Assembly (NCBI GenBank): GCA_022567305.1
Contig: JADFHF010000002.1
Span: forward strand, 1-64,000
Source of the DNA: Bacteroidota bacterium
GTDB lineage: Bacteria > Bacteroidota > Rhodothermia > Rhodothermales > UBA10348
Length of the DNA: 64,000 bases
Reading direction: 5' to 3'
Every line of letters begins with the position of its first letter. Within the stretch, counting starts at the first letter, position 1. This document shows, in pieces, positions 1-8,288 of the stretch. The notes beneath the pieces were generated by a model. The model was not told the DNA's origin, searched no databases, and saw only the letters and a list, made by a program, of their open reading frames with translations. The position numbers were made by a program, and so were the translations under genes.

Positions 1-1148
1 CGATAGACGAATCCCTCCATCCACCTATTCATGGCGAGATAGGCAATCGGAATTGCCAGTACGATCGCAATCAGAACGAGTTTGGTGAAATCGCGGGACA
101 GCAGGATCAGAATCTGGGCAATCAACTGACCTCTATCAGAACCGACCACCTTTCGAATACCCACTTCCATCGCTCGCGTAGAAGCCCGCGCAGTGGACAG
201 GTTCATAAAATTGATACACGCCAATAGCAGGATGAACAATGCGATGGCGATAAAGAGATAGACGTAAACGATATCGCCAGTGGGGTTCAGGTCAATCGAA
301 AAGTTGGATCTGAGATACACGTCTCTGATTGACTGGAGATGGTAATTGATGACGTTTCCATCGGTCATCACCTCAGCATATGGTTTACCAAATGCAGCAG
401 CGATCTGGGGTCCTACATAAGATGCGTAAAATTCAGGGATTTTTGCCTCCAACTCAGACGGGTCGGACGCCGGTGCCATTTTCAGATAGGTGAAATTGTT
501 ATTTGAGATCCAGTTCTGATTCTCCACGCCAATGTTCGGGAGACCCACCGTCGTCCGAAGCAGGTTGAACTTGATGTGAGAATTTTGTGGTGGATCTACC
601 ACAATACCGGTGACCTCATATTCAGTAGTGTCCCCTACGACGAACATCTCGCCAAGCGGATCATCCGCTCCAAACAGTTTCTTAGCCAGGGTCTCGGTGA
701 GGACCGCCGTATACGGTCTGTTGAGAGCACTACTGGCACTACCCTGAAGAAAAGGAAAGGTCAATACATCGAAAAAGGTGGAATCAACGATCATCACCTT
801 GTCTTCGAGGAAACTGACATCGTCTTTTCTGACCATGAGTTTACTGGTGAATGGAAAGATGCGCGTTGCGACTTCGATCTCCGGGAAATCAGCGACGAGC
901 GCGGCCGCCATCGGAGCAGGGGTTACGGGCGCGTTGAGCTTGGTACCGGAGAAATTGCCGTCCAGTGTAACCCTGTAAATGTCTTCCGAGCGATCGTGAA
1001 AAGAATCGTAACTAAGCTCATGTTGAACGAACAGGAATATCTGGAGCGTTACGGTAAGACCGACCGCCAGTCCAATCAGATTGATGGCTGTGAAACCAGG
1101 GTGCTTGCTAAGATTTCGGACAGCCGATTTGAAATAGTTACCGAGCAT
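1..1148 (-). CDS. MacB/FtsX-type ABC transporter permease, 3' end outside window
   Basis: The minus strand is open from an ATG at 1148 to the window edge, so the C-terminal part is missing and the ORF track does not list it. The translation starts MLGNYFKSAVRNLSKHPGFT, followed by a first membrane helix and the DELSYDSFHDRSEDIYRV-type segment that opens the large periplasmic domain of MacB-like permeases. Such proteins pair with a MacB/LolD-class ATPase and act by transmitting force to the periplasm or exporting lipophilic or peptide substrates. The gene follows the ATPase at 1260 on the same strand with a gap of about 110 bp, and that ATPase follows a second permease, so the three look like one operon. 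The substrate cannot be told from sequence. Confidence 0.85.
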   Translation of the reverse strand, partial: MLGNYFKSAVRNLSKHPGFTAINLIGLAVGLTVTLQIFLFVQHELSYDSFHDRSEDIYRVTLDGNFSGTKLNAPVTPAPMAAALVADFPEIEVATRIFPFTSKLMVRKDDVSFLEDKVMIVDSTFFDVLTFPFLQGSASSALNRPYTAVLTETLAKKLFGADDPLGEMFVVGDTTEYEVTGIVVDPPQNSHIKFNLLRTTVGLPNIGVENQNWISNNNFTYLKMAPASDPSELEAKIPEFYASYVGPQIAAAFGKPYAEVMTDGNVINYHLQSIRDVYLRSNFSIDLNPTGDIVYVYLFIAIALFILLLACINFMNLSTARASTRAMEVGIRKVVGSDRGQLIAQILILLSRDFTKLVLIAIVLAIPIAYLAMNRWMEGFVY

Positions 1149-1259
1149 AGATAGAGAATTCAGGCGGACAGTCTGGGCGCCCTTTACGATCGTCCGAAGG
1201 AACAGTTACTCTTCCCGATCTGGTGCCGCACCTAGACATGCACGTAGACATCTGAACAA

Positions 1260-1961
1260 CTAAGCATCGATAGCTGCGGCTGTTTTCCGTGCCGTGTCGC
1301 TCTCGATTCGCCCATCCAGTAGCTGAATCACGCGTTTGCCATAGGAAGCCCAGTGATCAGAATGGGTGACCTGGATAATGGTAACGCCGTCTTCTTCGTT
1401 GAGTCGTCTGAACCAGTCCATGACGACTTCTCCCTGGCTTGTGTGCAGATTGCCCGTTGGTTCATCAGCCAGAATAAGTTTGGGCTGCATGATGAGTGCT
1501 CGGGCTACTCCAACCTGCTGTTGCTGTCCGCCGGAGAGCTGACTTGGGAAGAGGTCTTTCTTGGCGACCATATTAAATCGATCCAATTGTTCGGCGACCA
1601 TGCTCTTGCGCTCCCCGCCTCTGATCTTCTTGTAGAGAAGCGGGGTTTCCAAATTTTCATACACCGTCAAGTCGTCGATCAGATGATACGCCTGGAATAC
1701 AAATCCGATGTACTCCCGGTGAAGCTCAGTTCTCTTGCGTTCACTGAACTTGTGCACGGGTTTGTCGAAGAAGAAGTATGAACCGGTCGTGGGTTCGTCC
1801 AGCATTCCAATAATGTGGAGTATGGTTGATTTGCCTGAACCGGACGGCCCCATGATCGTCAGGAATTCACCCTCCTCTACTTCCAGGTTAATATCTCTTA
1901 ACACAAAGCTTCGATTGAAACCGTGTAAATACGACTTGCTGATACTTTCCAGTTTGATCAT
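1260..1961 (-). CDS. ABC transporter ATP-binding protein, MacB/LolD class
   Basis: This 233-residue ATPase has Walker A GPSGSGKST near residue 39, the signature LSGGQQQQVGVARAL near 142, and Walker [12 protein letters not shown] with the switch His in VTHSDHW. The signature continues QQQQV where most family members have QQQRV, so the usual Arg is replaced. It would power the MacB-like permeases on either side. The gap to the upstream permease (2007-4412) is 45 bp, which suggests co-transcription. Length is normal for a stand-alone MacB/LolD ATPase. Identity as an ABC ATPase is certain; the transported substrate is unknown. Confidence 0.93.
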   Translation of the reverse strand: MIKLESISKSYLHGFNRSFVLRDINLEVEEGEFLTIMGPSGSGKSTILHIIGMLDEPTTGSYFFFDKPVHKFSERKRTELHREYIGFVFQAYHLIDDLTVYENLETPLLYKKIRGGERKSMVAEQLDRFNMVAKKDLFPSQLSGGQQQQVGVARALIMQPKLILADEPTGNLHTSQGEVVMDWFRRLNEEDGVTIIQVTHSDHWASYGKRVIQLLDGRIESDTARKTAAAIDA

Positions 1962-2006
1962 GGTGAGAATGATACGATTTGAAAATGAATGAGTCTCGCA
2001 GGCGCC

Positions 2007-4412
2007 CTACTCATGATGCAGGGCGTCGACGGGATTGGCGGTGGCAGCACGGCTGGTTTGGAATATGACCGTTGCCAACGAGATAACGAGCGCTGCCAAA
2101 CCAACCAGAATCAGGGTTCCAAAATTGAAATCAATCCGATAAACAAATGTGTCCAGCCAACGCTGCATCGCGAAATACGACAGGGGTGCCGCAACAACAA
2201 AGGACAAGAGTACATAGATCGCATATTCACGAGTCAGCAAGAGAATGACGCTATTAACTGACGCTCCCAGCGCCTTTCGAATGCCGACCTCCTTCGTTCG
2301 CTGCTCGGCAGAAAACGAGGCGAGGCCGAACAGTCCGAGGCATGCGATAAAGATGGCCAACGACGCAAATCCGCCAAACATGCTACCCAGTTGCTGATCC
2401 GAAGAATACAGTCTCGCCACATCGTCATCCAAATAGGTGTATTGATACACGTACGCGGGGTAGAGGTCGTTCCAGATCTGTTCCACACCGGTAATTGCTT
2501 CGGCGGTTCTGCCACTCAGCGTCCGAACGATCAGATAGAAATAGGCCTGTTCATTAATAATTGTGATAACCGCTGGCTCGATGGACTGATGAAGGGATTC
2601 GGCGTGAAAGTTTTTTACGACCCCAACAACCGGTCCTATCAGGCCCTGCCCCCAATCTATTCTTTGGCCGATGGCACTTTCGGCCGAGTCCCATCCGAGG
2701 GTCTTTACCCCTTCCTCATTGAGGATAAACGTGCCGAGGGTATCGGATGGAAAGTCGCGGGAATGAGACCGTCCTGCAACGATTTCCATGCCCATGGTTT
2801 CTATGAAATCATAATCGACCATGAAGGATTGAGCAAATGTTTGCTCGTCTTGGGCTGCGCTTTCCGGCCGAATGAATTGACGCTGAATGAGAAATCCCGG
2901 CGCGCTCGACGATGCCGATGCGCTGGCAACAGATGGCAAGGCGGCTACACGTTCTCTGAGCGCTTGATAATTGTTTCGAATCTGAGGATCAGAAAGTTCA
3001 ACGACGACGACGTTCTCTTTGTCAAAGCCCAACTGCTTGCTCTGTGCATATTCCAGCTGTTGAAAAACGACAACCGTTGCGGCAATAAGTGCGATCGACG
3101 TTGCAAATTGGAAAATGACCAGAACCTGCCGAACTCGAGTCGATCCCATTGAACGGCCAGACGATCCTTTCAGAACGGTAACCGGTTTGAATGCCGACAG
3201 AAAAAGAGCCGGGTAGCTTCCAGCCAAAATTCCACAGACGACTACGATTCCCAGAAAAACTCCGACCGAAGGCAATAGGCCTGCTGATAACAAGGTCAGT
3301 GATTTTCCGGTGAGGGTGTTAAAGCCGGGAAGAGCCACAAATAGAAACAAGACAGCGAGCACGACGGCCAAACCCGAGAGAACCGTCGATTCGCCCAGGA
3401 ACTGGCCGATCAGCTGTCGTCGATTTGCGCCGAGCACTTTTCGCATACCCACCTCGCGCGCCCGACTGGCAGACCGGGCGGTTGCCAGGTTCATATAGTT
3501 GATGCACGCGATCAGCAGGAAGAAGAGCGCTATAGCAGAAAGCGTCAATACATTTCCCATGCTGCCGTTCGCCTGAATCTCGTTGTCCAGGTGCGACCCC
3601 AGATGGATGCTCGTAAGTGGCTGGAGAACAGGCTCGATCGTGATGCCGACAGCTTGTAAAATCGATCCCAATGTACTCTGAATGGACTCGTCGATTTTTG
3701 CCGTGACAACCCCCGGATCCGCTCCCGGTGACAACAACAGGTATGTAAAGATCTGAATCGTGAGTGGCCGCGTCAGAAAATTGTTGCCATAAATCGGTGT
3801 TCGAAGTGTCGACATGGAGGCTACGAAATCGGCATCGAAATGAGATTGTTCGGGGATGTCTTTCATAATCCCCGTCACCGTGAAGTCGTACGTCGCATCC
3901 AGGCGCAAGAGTTTACCCAAAGGATCTTCGGTACCGAAGTATTTTTCTGCCATGGATTCTGTAATGATCACAGAAAATGGCACGGCGAGAATCTCATCCG
4001 GAGAGCCCTGGACGATCTCAAAATCAAAAACGTCCAGCACCGTCGAATCAGCGAAAATGAACCCTTTCTCAAAAAACTTGCGGTTTTCGTTCGCAACCAA
4101 CCACATCTGCTGGGGTGGTTTGAGCCGAACCGCCCTTTCGATCTCCGGAATCGTACTCTCGAAAAGGGGTGCCCAGTTTGTCGCCGACATGGCCGAGTTC
4201 AGCGGGCCGTCTCTGGACGTACCCTCCAGAACTACCCGATAGATGCGATCCGCATTTTCATGATGGCGATCGTAGGACAACTCATCCCTAACGAACAGCG
4301 AGATCAAAAAGAAGGCCGCCATTCCAATGGCCAGGCCCAAAATGTTGATGAACGAGTACCCCCTATGCGATCTCAGATTGCGAAGGGCGACAGAGACGTA
4401 GCTTTTGATCAT
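2007..4412 (-). CDS. ABC transporter permease, duplicated MacB/FtsX architecture
   Basis: The 801-residue protein has an N-terminal helix (about 20-42), a long periplasmic MacB core-like domain, three FtsX helices around residues 285-400, a second periplasmic domain, and a final FtsX block ending in AATANPVDALHHE. The motif ARSASRAREVGMRKVLGA at the first FtsX block and EQRTKEVGIRKALGASV at the second are the typical coupling segments. This double arrangement is common in Bacteroidota and gives a full set of helices in one chain. It heads the operon with the ATPase at 1260 and the permease at 1148. Two palindromes lie upstream in the divergent intergenic region. Confidence 0.9.
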   Translation of the reverse strand: MIKSYVSVALRNLRSHRGYSFINILGLAIGMAAFFLISLFVRDELSYDRHHENADRIYRVVLEGTSRDGPLNSAMSATNWAPLFESTIPEIERAVRLKPPQQMWLVANENRKFFEKGFIFADSTVLDVFDFEIVQGSPDEILAVPFSVIITESMAEKYFGTEDPLGKLLRLDATYDFTVTGIMKDIPEQSHFDADFVASMSTLRTPIYGNNFLTRPLTIQIFTYLLLSPGADPGVVTAKIDESIQSTLGSILQAVGITIEPVLQPLTSIHLGSHLDNEIQANGSMGNVLTLSAIALFFLLIACINYMNLATARSASRAREVGMRKVLGANRRQLIGQFLGESTVLSGLAVVLAVLFLFVALPGFNTLTGKSLTLLSAGLLPSVGVFLGIVVVCGILAGSYPALFLSAFKPVTVLKGSSGRSMGSTRVRQVLVIFQFATSIALIAATVVVFQQLEYAQSKQLGFDKENVVVVELSDPQIRNNYQALRERVAALPSVASASASSSAPGFLIQRQFIRPESAAQDEQTFAQSFMVDYDFIETMGMEIVAGRSHSRDFPSDTLGTFILNEEGVKTLGWDSAESAIGQRIDWGQGLIGPVVGVVKNFHAESLHQSIEPAVITIINEQAYFYLIVRTLSGRTAEAITGVEQIWNDLYPAYVYQYTYLDDDVARLYSSDQQLGSMFGGFASLAIFIACLGLFGLASFSAEQRTKEVGIRKALGASVNSVILLLTREYAIYVLLSFVVAAPLSYFAMQRWLDTFVYRIDFNFGTLILVGLAALVISLATVIFQTSRAATANPVDALHHE

Positions 4413-4509
4413 TCGGAATTTCGATTCGGGTTGCGTGTTCGTCCCCGGCGTGCGTGTGAGGATGAAATATCTATACCTTTCAAACGATTTTCTGAATCGA
4501 TGGTTACAA

Positions 4510-4551
4510 TAGATTTAAATCTAGTCAAAGCAAATCGGTTTAGAAACCGAT
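4510..4551. promoter_or_regulatory. Two perfect palindromes between divergent genes
   Basis: TAGATTTAAATCTA (4510-4523) is a perfect 14-bp palindrome, and ATCGGTTTAGAAACCGAT (4534-4551) is an 8-bp inverted repeat around AG. Both lie between the permease start (4412, minus) and the lipoprotein start (4611, plus). They could be operators for either gene. No regulator gene is adjacent, so the binding protein is unknown. Confidence 0.4.
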
Positions 4552-4610
4552 GATAGGCACGCATAGTACTCTTGGACCCCCGATGTCCGCGTCCTCCGCC
4601 AAGCTTTTCC

Positions 4611-5801
4611 ATGTCTCGATTCGCACTCGCTTTCCCGTGTCTGCTTTTGCTTCTTTTGCTGCTCACGAGTTCCGCCTGTTCCGGTCCGGGTCAGGTAGCG
4701 TCAGATGCTCCGTCTCTCATCCCAGCGTTTAATACCGGCCGATTCCTGTGGGTGGACGATTCGGGAATCCGCCTGCGGGATTTGGCCCTGGACAAGAATC
4801 AGGAACTTGGCGAAGGAGGGGATCTCCATTTCGCCTCCGTTTCTCCGAACGGATCGCACGCCGTTCTGGCTATCGGTACTGGGTCCGAGTCCCGGCTGTT
4901 GCTGCTCTCAACTAAGTCCGGCCCATTGACCAGACTGCATTCGGGAAGTGAAACGTTGATTTACACCGGACGCTGGTCGCCGGATGGGTCCCAATTCGCC
5001 TTTGGTTATTATGAACCGACCACCGCGAACGACAGACCGGCCCTGGGATCGGGGGATATTAAGATTATCTCGTTGACCGACAACGCCGTCCGACGGCTGG
5101 GATGTTCTTCTTCGAAGGCGGTCATTTCCTGGCCATCTTCTGCGGAACTCGTCGTCCGATCAACTGACCATCTCTATCGCGTCACCTCAACCGACTGCGG
5201 CACGCTACAGACAACAGACATCCGCCGGTGGACGCTCATCACACCTTCGCCCAACGGGCAGCATCTGGCCTACACCTTTCGGGAACTTGCGTTCAACAGC
5301 ACGACTAGAGAATACGAACCCGATTCAGCACTATTCGTCGCGTCCGTGAACGATGGGGAGCCCGTCAAGATTGTGGGTGACCGGTATCGACCTCGCCATG
5401 CCAACTGGTCGGCCGATGGGACTGAGATCGCGTTTGATGTCCGTGTAGATCCTGATTCAGAAATAAGGACCATTTCCATTTACAGCCTGGCGACGGAAGA
5501 AGCCACGTTCGCATTTCCGCCGTCGGTCCATGGGTCTTCGAAAACCCATCCCGTCTGGAATTCGGACGGTCAGTCGCTCTCATTTCGGGAGGATGGGTCT
5601 CGTCTCTTAATCCAAACACCGGGAGCATCGTTTTCTCAAACCGTCACCTTGGGCGACGCGCAATCCTTTGCGACCCGTCTCGTGGGCTGGCTCAGTCCAG
5701 TAACCGTCTTGGTTTCTGACGATCAGGATTCAGTTTGGATGTACCACGTCCCGAGCGAAGCAATCGAATTCGTAGGGATCGGAACAGGAATTCCGTTCTA
5801 G
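4611..5801 (+). CDS. Probable lipoprotein with WD40/TolB-like beta-propeller
   Basis: The ORF track begins at 4572, but the internal ATG at 4611 gives MSRFALAFPCLLLLLLLLTSSAC, a clean export signal ending in a possible lipobox Cys, so I prefer it. The mature part has repeated PD40-like blades such as FASVSPNGSHAVLAI, GRWSPDGSQFAFGYY, TPSPNGQHLAYTF, ANWSADGTEIAFDV and PVWNSDGQSLSFRED. These are typical of TolB-like propellers exposed to the periplasm or cell surface. The lipobox is weak because -3 is Ser rather than Leu. The gene ends 4 bp before the convergent glnS stop. The function is not known beyond the fold. Confidence 0.75.
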   Translation: MSRFALAFPCLLLLLLLLTSSACSGPGQVASDAPSLIPAFNTGRFLWVDDSGIRLRDLALDKNQELGEGGDLHFASVSPNGSHAVLAIGTGSESRLLLLSTKSGPLTRLHSGSETLIYTGRWSPDGSQFAFGYYEPTTANDRPALGSGDIKIISLTDNAVRRLGCSSSKAVISWPSSAELVVRSTDHLYRVTSTDCGTLQTTDIRRWTLITPSPNGQHLAYTFRELAFNSTTREYEPDSALFVASVNDGEPVKIVGDRYRPRHANWSADGTEIAFDVRVDPDSEIRTISIYSLATEEATFAFPPSVHGSSKTHPVWNSDGQSLSFREDGSRLLIQTPGASFSQTVTLGDAQSFATRLVGWLSPVTVLVSDDQDSVWMYHVPSEAIEFVGIGTGIPF

Positions 5802-5805
5802 AAGA

Positions 5806-8148
5806 CTACGAACTGTCCTCAGAGAGTTTTCGTTCAAACGATTCCCTCGCGACCTGCGGATTGGCTTTTCCGTTCGTCTTAGACATCAGTTGGCCCACAA
5901 AAAAGCCAATAAGCCCGGTTTTTCCGTTTCGATACGCCTCTACGCGATCAGGGTGTTCGGTCAATACGGTATCAACCAAAGCGTCGATGGCATCCGGATC
6001 GGATATCTGAGCGAGGTCCATCTTTTCGATGACCACGTCGGGATCGAGACCGGAATCCAGCATCTCGGTAAAGACGTTCTTGGCGATCCGACTCGAAATG
6101 GTTTTCTTCACCAGTAGATCGATGAGCGAGGCGACTTGCGTAGCCGAAACCGACGTTTCAGCCGGATTTTCGTCTCCTACGGCTGGGCGCATTTCGTGAA
6201 TCAACCAGTTTGCGACGGCCCCTGGATGGCCACCTTCTGCGGCACGCACGAAGTAATCAAACCAAGCGTCGTCTGCACCGAGTAGGGCTGAATCGTTCAT
6301 GGATAGCTGATAGCGCTCCGACATTTCCTTCACCCTCGCGGCCACCTCGCTGCTTAACCCTTCGAGTGGATCATGCGCGACGTTTTCCTGGGCTGGCGGG
6401 TCGTTATTCAGAGCAGACTTTGCCGGTCTCGATGGCTCCTTCACCTTTTTCCACGTGTCCTTGAGAGGGATCGTCTGGTTGAATACCGGGTGATCCGGCG
6501 TTGAATCCACCGGATCCACGTAGAAATAACCCTGACGCTCGAACTGGAATCGATCGCCCGGCTTTGCGGATGAAACGCTGGGTTCTACGATGCTGGAGTG
6601 AAGTTCCTGCAGCGAATTCGGATTCAGGTAATCCTTAAAGGTCTTGCCTTCTTCAGTGTCATCAGGATTGGCGACGGTAAAGAGTCTATCGTAAAGGCGG
6701 ACGTGAATGGGAATCCCTTCACTGGCTGAGACCCAATGAATCGTTCCTTTCACGCGACGGGATGAGGAGCCGGTCCCGCTTTTGGTATCGGGATCGTAGG
6801 TGCAGCTCAGTTCGACGATTTCCCCGTCTTCATCGTGGATGACGGCATCGCACCGGATGATGTATCCGTATCGCAACCGCACCTCGGTTCCCGGGGCGAG
6901 CCGGTGGAATTTTTTGGACGGGTATTCCATAAAATCATCCCGTTCAATGTAAATCTCGCGCGTCAGTGGGACGGGCCGCGACCCTTCTTTGGGAATATCG
7001 TGCGGCCAATAGGGCGCGTCTATCCACTCCGGTTCGCCCGCCTCTGGAAAATTGCTAAGAACGACTTTGAGTGGTCTCAGGACGCACATTACGCGGGGGG
7101 CGCGTGTATTCAAATCGTCCCGAATGGCATATTCAAGCATGGAAATGTCCACTCTTGTATCCGATTTGGCGATACCGATCGTGTGCGAAAAGGCTCGAAT
7201 GGATTCCGCTGTCACGCCGCGACGCCGAAATCCTGCAAGGGTCGGCATTCGAGGGTCATCCCAGCCGGATACGAGTTCTTCCTCCACCAACTGGAGCAGT
7301 TTTCGCTTGCTGAGGACCGTGTACTCCAAATTAAATCGCGCAAATTCGTACTGGTGAGGCCGCGGAGAATCAAACAGGCGGTCCACGAGCCAGTCGTACA
7401 GAGGTCGATGAACTTCGAACTCCAACGAACATAGAGAGTGCGTAATGTTCTCAATGGCGTCCGAAAGCGGATGGGCAAAGTCGTACAGCGGATAAATGGG
7501 GAAATCGTTGGCACGACGGTAGTGAGAGGCGTGTTTAATCCGGTACAGGACCGGATCCCGCATAAGCATGTTGGGAGAAGACATGTCGATTTTCGCGCGA
7601 AGTACGTGACTCCCGTCCGGGAATTCGCCTGTTCTCATTTTTCTGAAAAGCGCTCTATTCTCGTCCGTGCTTCGATCTCGATGCGGGCTATTCGTGCCCG
7701 TTTCAGTAACCGTTCCTCGGTATTCGCGAATTTCATCTTCGCTCAAGCTGTCCACGTATGCATTTCCGTCCTCGATCAGTCTGAGGGCAAGCTCATACAG
7801 TTTTTCGAAGTAATCCGATGCAAAGTAGCGGTGTTCTCCCCAATCATAGCCAAGCCATCGGATATCCTCCTCGATGGCCTTGACGTAGGCCATGTCTTCC
7901 GTTTCCGGATTGGTGTCGTCGAATCGCAGATGACAGCGGCCTCCGTATTCCTCGGCTAGCGCGAAGTTTACCCAGATGGGGCGAACTCCGTGGCCAATGT
8001 GCAGGTAGCCGTTGGGCTCCGGCGGAAATCGGACAACGATTTCTCCCTGGACTCTACCCTCCTTTAGATCGTCGTCAATGATCTGTTGGATGAAGTGTCG
8101 GCTGGAAGTGTCAGACGGATCGTTGGAATATTCGTCGTTCCGATTCAT
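5806..8148 (-). CDS. glnS: Glutaminyl-tRNA synthetase with C-terminal YqeY-like domain
   Basis: This protein charges tRNA-Gln with glutamine in the cytoplasm. The class I motifs are PPEPNGYLHIGHG (HIGH) near residue 35 and VLSKRKL (KMSKS equivalent) near 275, followed by the anticodon-binding beta-barrels. After about residue 565 there is a linker and then a roughly 190-residue tail with AVANWLIHEMRP and KTGLIGFFVGQLMSKTNGKANPQ. This resembles the YqeY/GatB tail that enhances tRNA binding, as known from Deinococcus GlnRS. The start is placed at the ATG at 8148 (MNRNDEYSNDPS), not the upstream in-frame start at 8193 that overlaps the divergent region. Having GlnRS means the cell need not rely on GatCAB for Gln-tRNA. 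Confidence 0.95.
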   Translation of the reverse strand: MNRNDEYSNDPSDTSSRHFIQQIIDDDLKEGRVQGEIVVRFPPEPNGYLHIGHGVRPIWVNFALAEEYGGRCHLRFDDTNPETEDMAYVKAIEEDIRWLGYDWGEHRYFASDYFEKLYELALRLIEDGNAYVDSLSEDEIREYRGTVTETGTNSPHRDRSTDENRALFRKMRTGEFPDGSHVLRAKIDMSSPNMLMRDPVLYRIKHASHYRRANDFPIYPLYDFAHPLSDAIENITHSLCSLEFEVHRPLYDWLVDRLFDSPRPHQYEFARFNLEYTVLSKRKLLQLVEEELVSGWDDPRMPTLAGFRRRGVTAESIRAFSHTIGIAKSDTRVDISMLEYAIRDDLNTRAPRVMCVLRPLKVVLSNFPEAGEPEWIDAPYWPHDIPKEGSRPVPLTREIYIERDDFMEYPSKKFHRLAPGTEVRLRYGYIIRCDAVIHDEDGEIVELSCTYDPDTKSGTGSSSRRVKGTIHWVSASEGIPIHVRLYDRLFTVANPDDTEEGKTFKDYLNPNSLQELHSSIVEPSVSSAKPGDRFQFERQGYFYVDPVDSTPDHPVFNQTIPLKDTWKKVKEPSRPAKSALNNDPPAQENVAHDPLEGLSSEVAARVKEMSERYQLSMNDSALLGADDAWFDYFVRAAEGGHPGAVANWLIHEMRPAVGDENPAETSVSATQVASLIDLLVKKTISSRIAKNVFTEMLDSGLDPDVVIEKMDLAQISDPDAIDALVDTVLTEHPDRVEAYRNGKTGLIGFFVGQLMSKTNGKANPQVARESFERKLSEDSS

Positions 8149-8243
8149 CTTTGTTGGGTGGGCGGATGCTGTGCGATCAGAGGCGAAATCCAACGCCGGC
8201 GAAAGTGAAAAAATCCCCGGCGATCAATCTGCACACTTATACG

Positions 8244-8251
8244 TACTTTTG
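8244..8251 (+). promoter_or_regulatory. Candidate Bacteroidota -7 promoter element
   Basis: TACTTTTG fits the TAnnTTTG -7 consensus used by the Bacteroidota primary sigma factor and lies 38 bp before the S46 peptidase ATG. No clear TTG at -33 is visible, so the call is tentative. Confidence 0.35.
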
Positions 8252-8288
8252 CTCATTCAGTCGCCCGATCAACCTACCAAAAGTCAGA

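Noticed and set aside
576-1154. Plus-strand ORF of 192 aa.
   Set aside because: Antisense shadow of the open permease frame on the minus strand.
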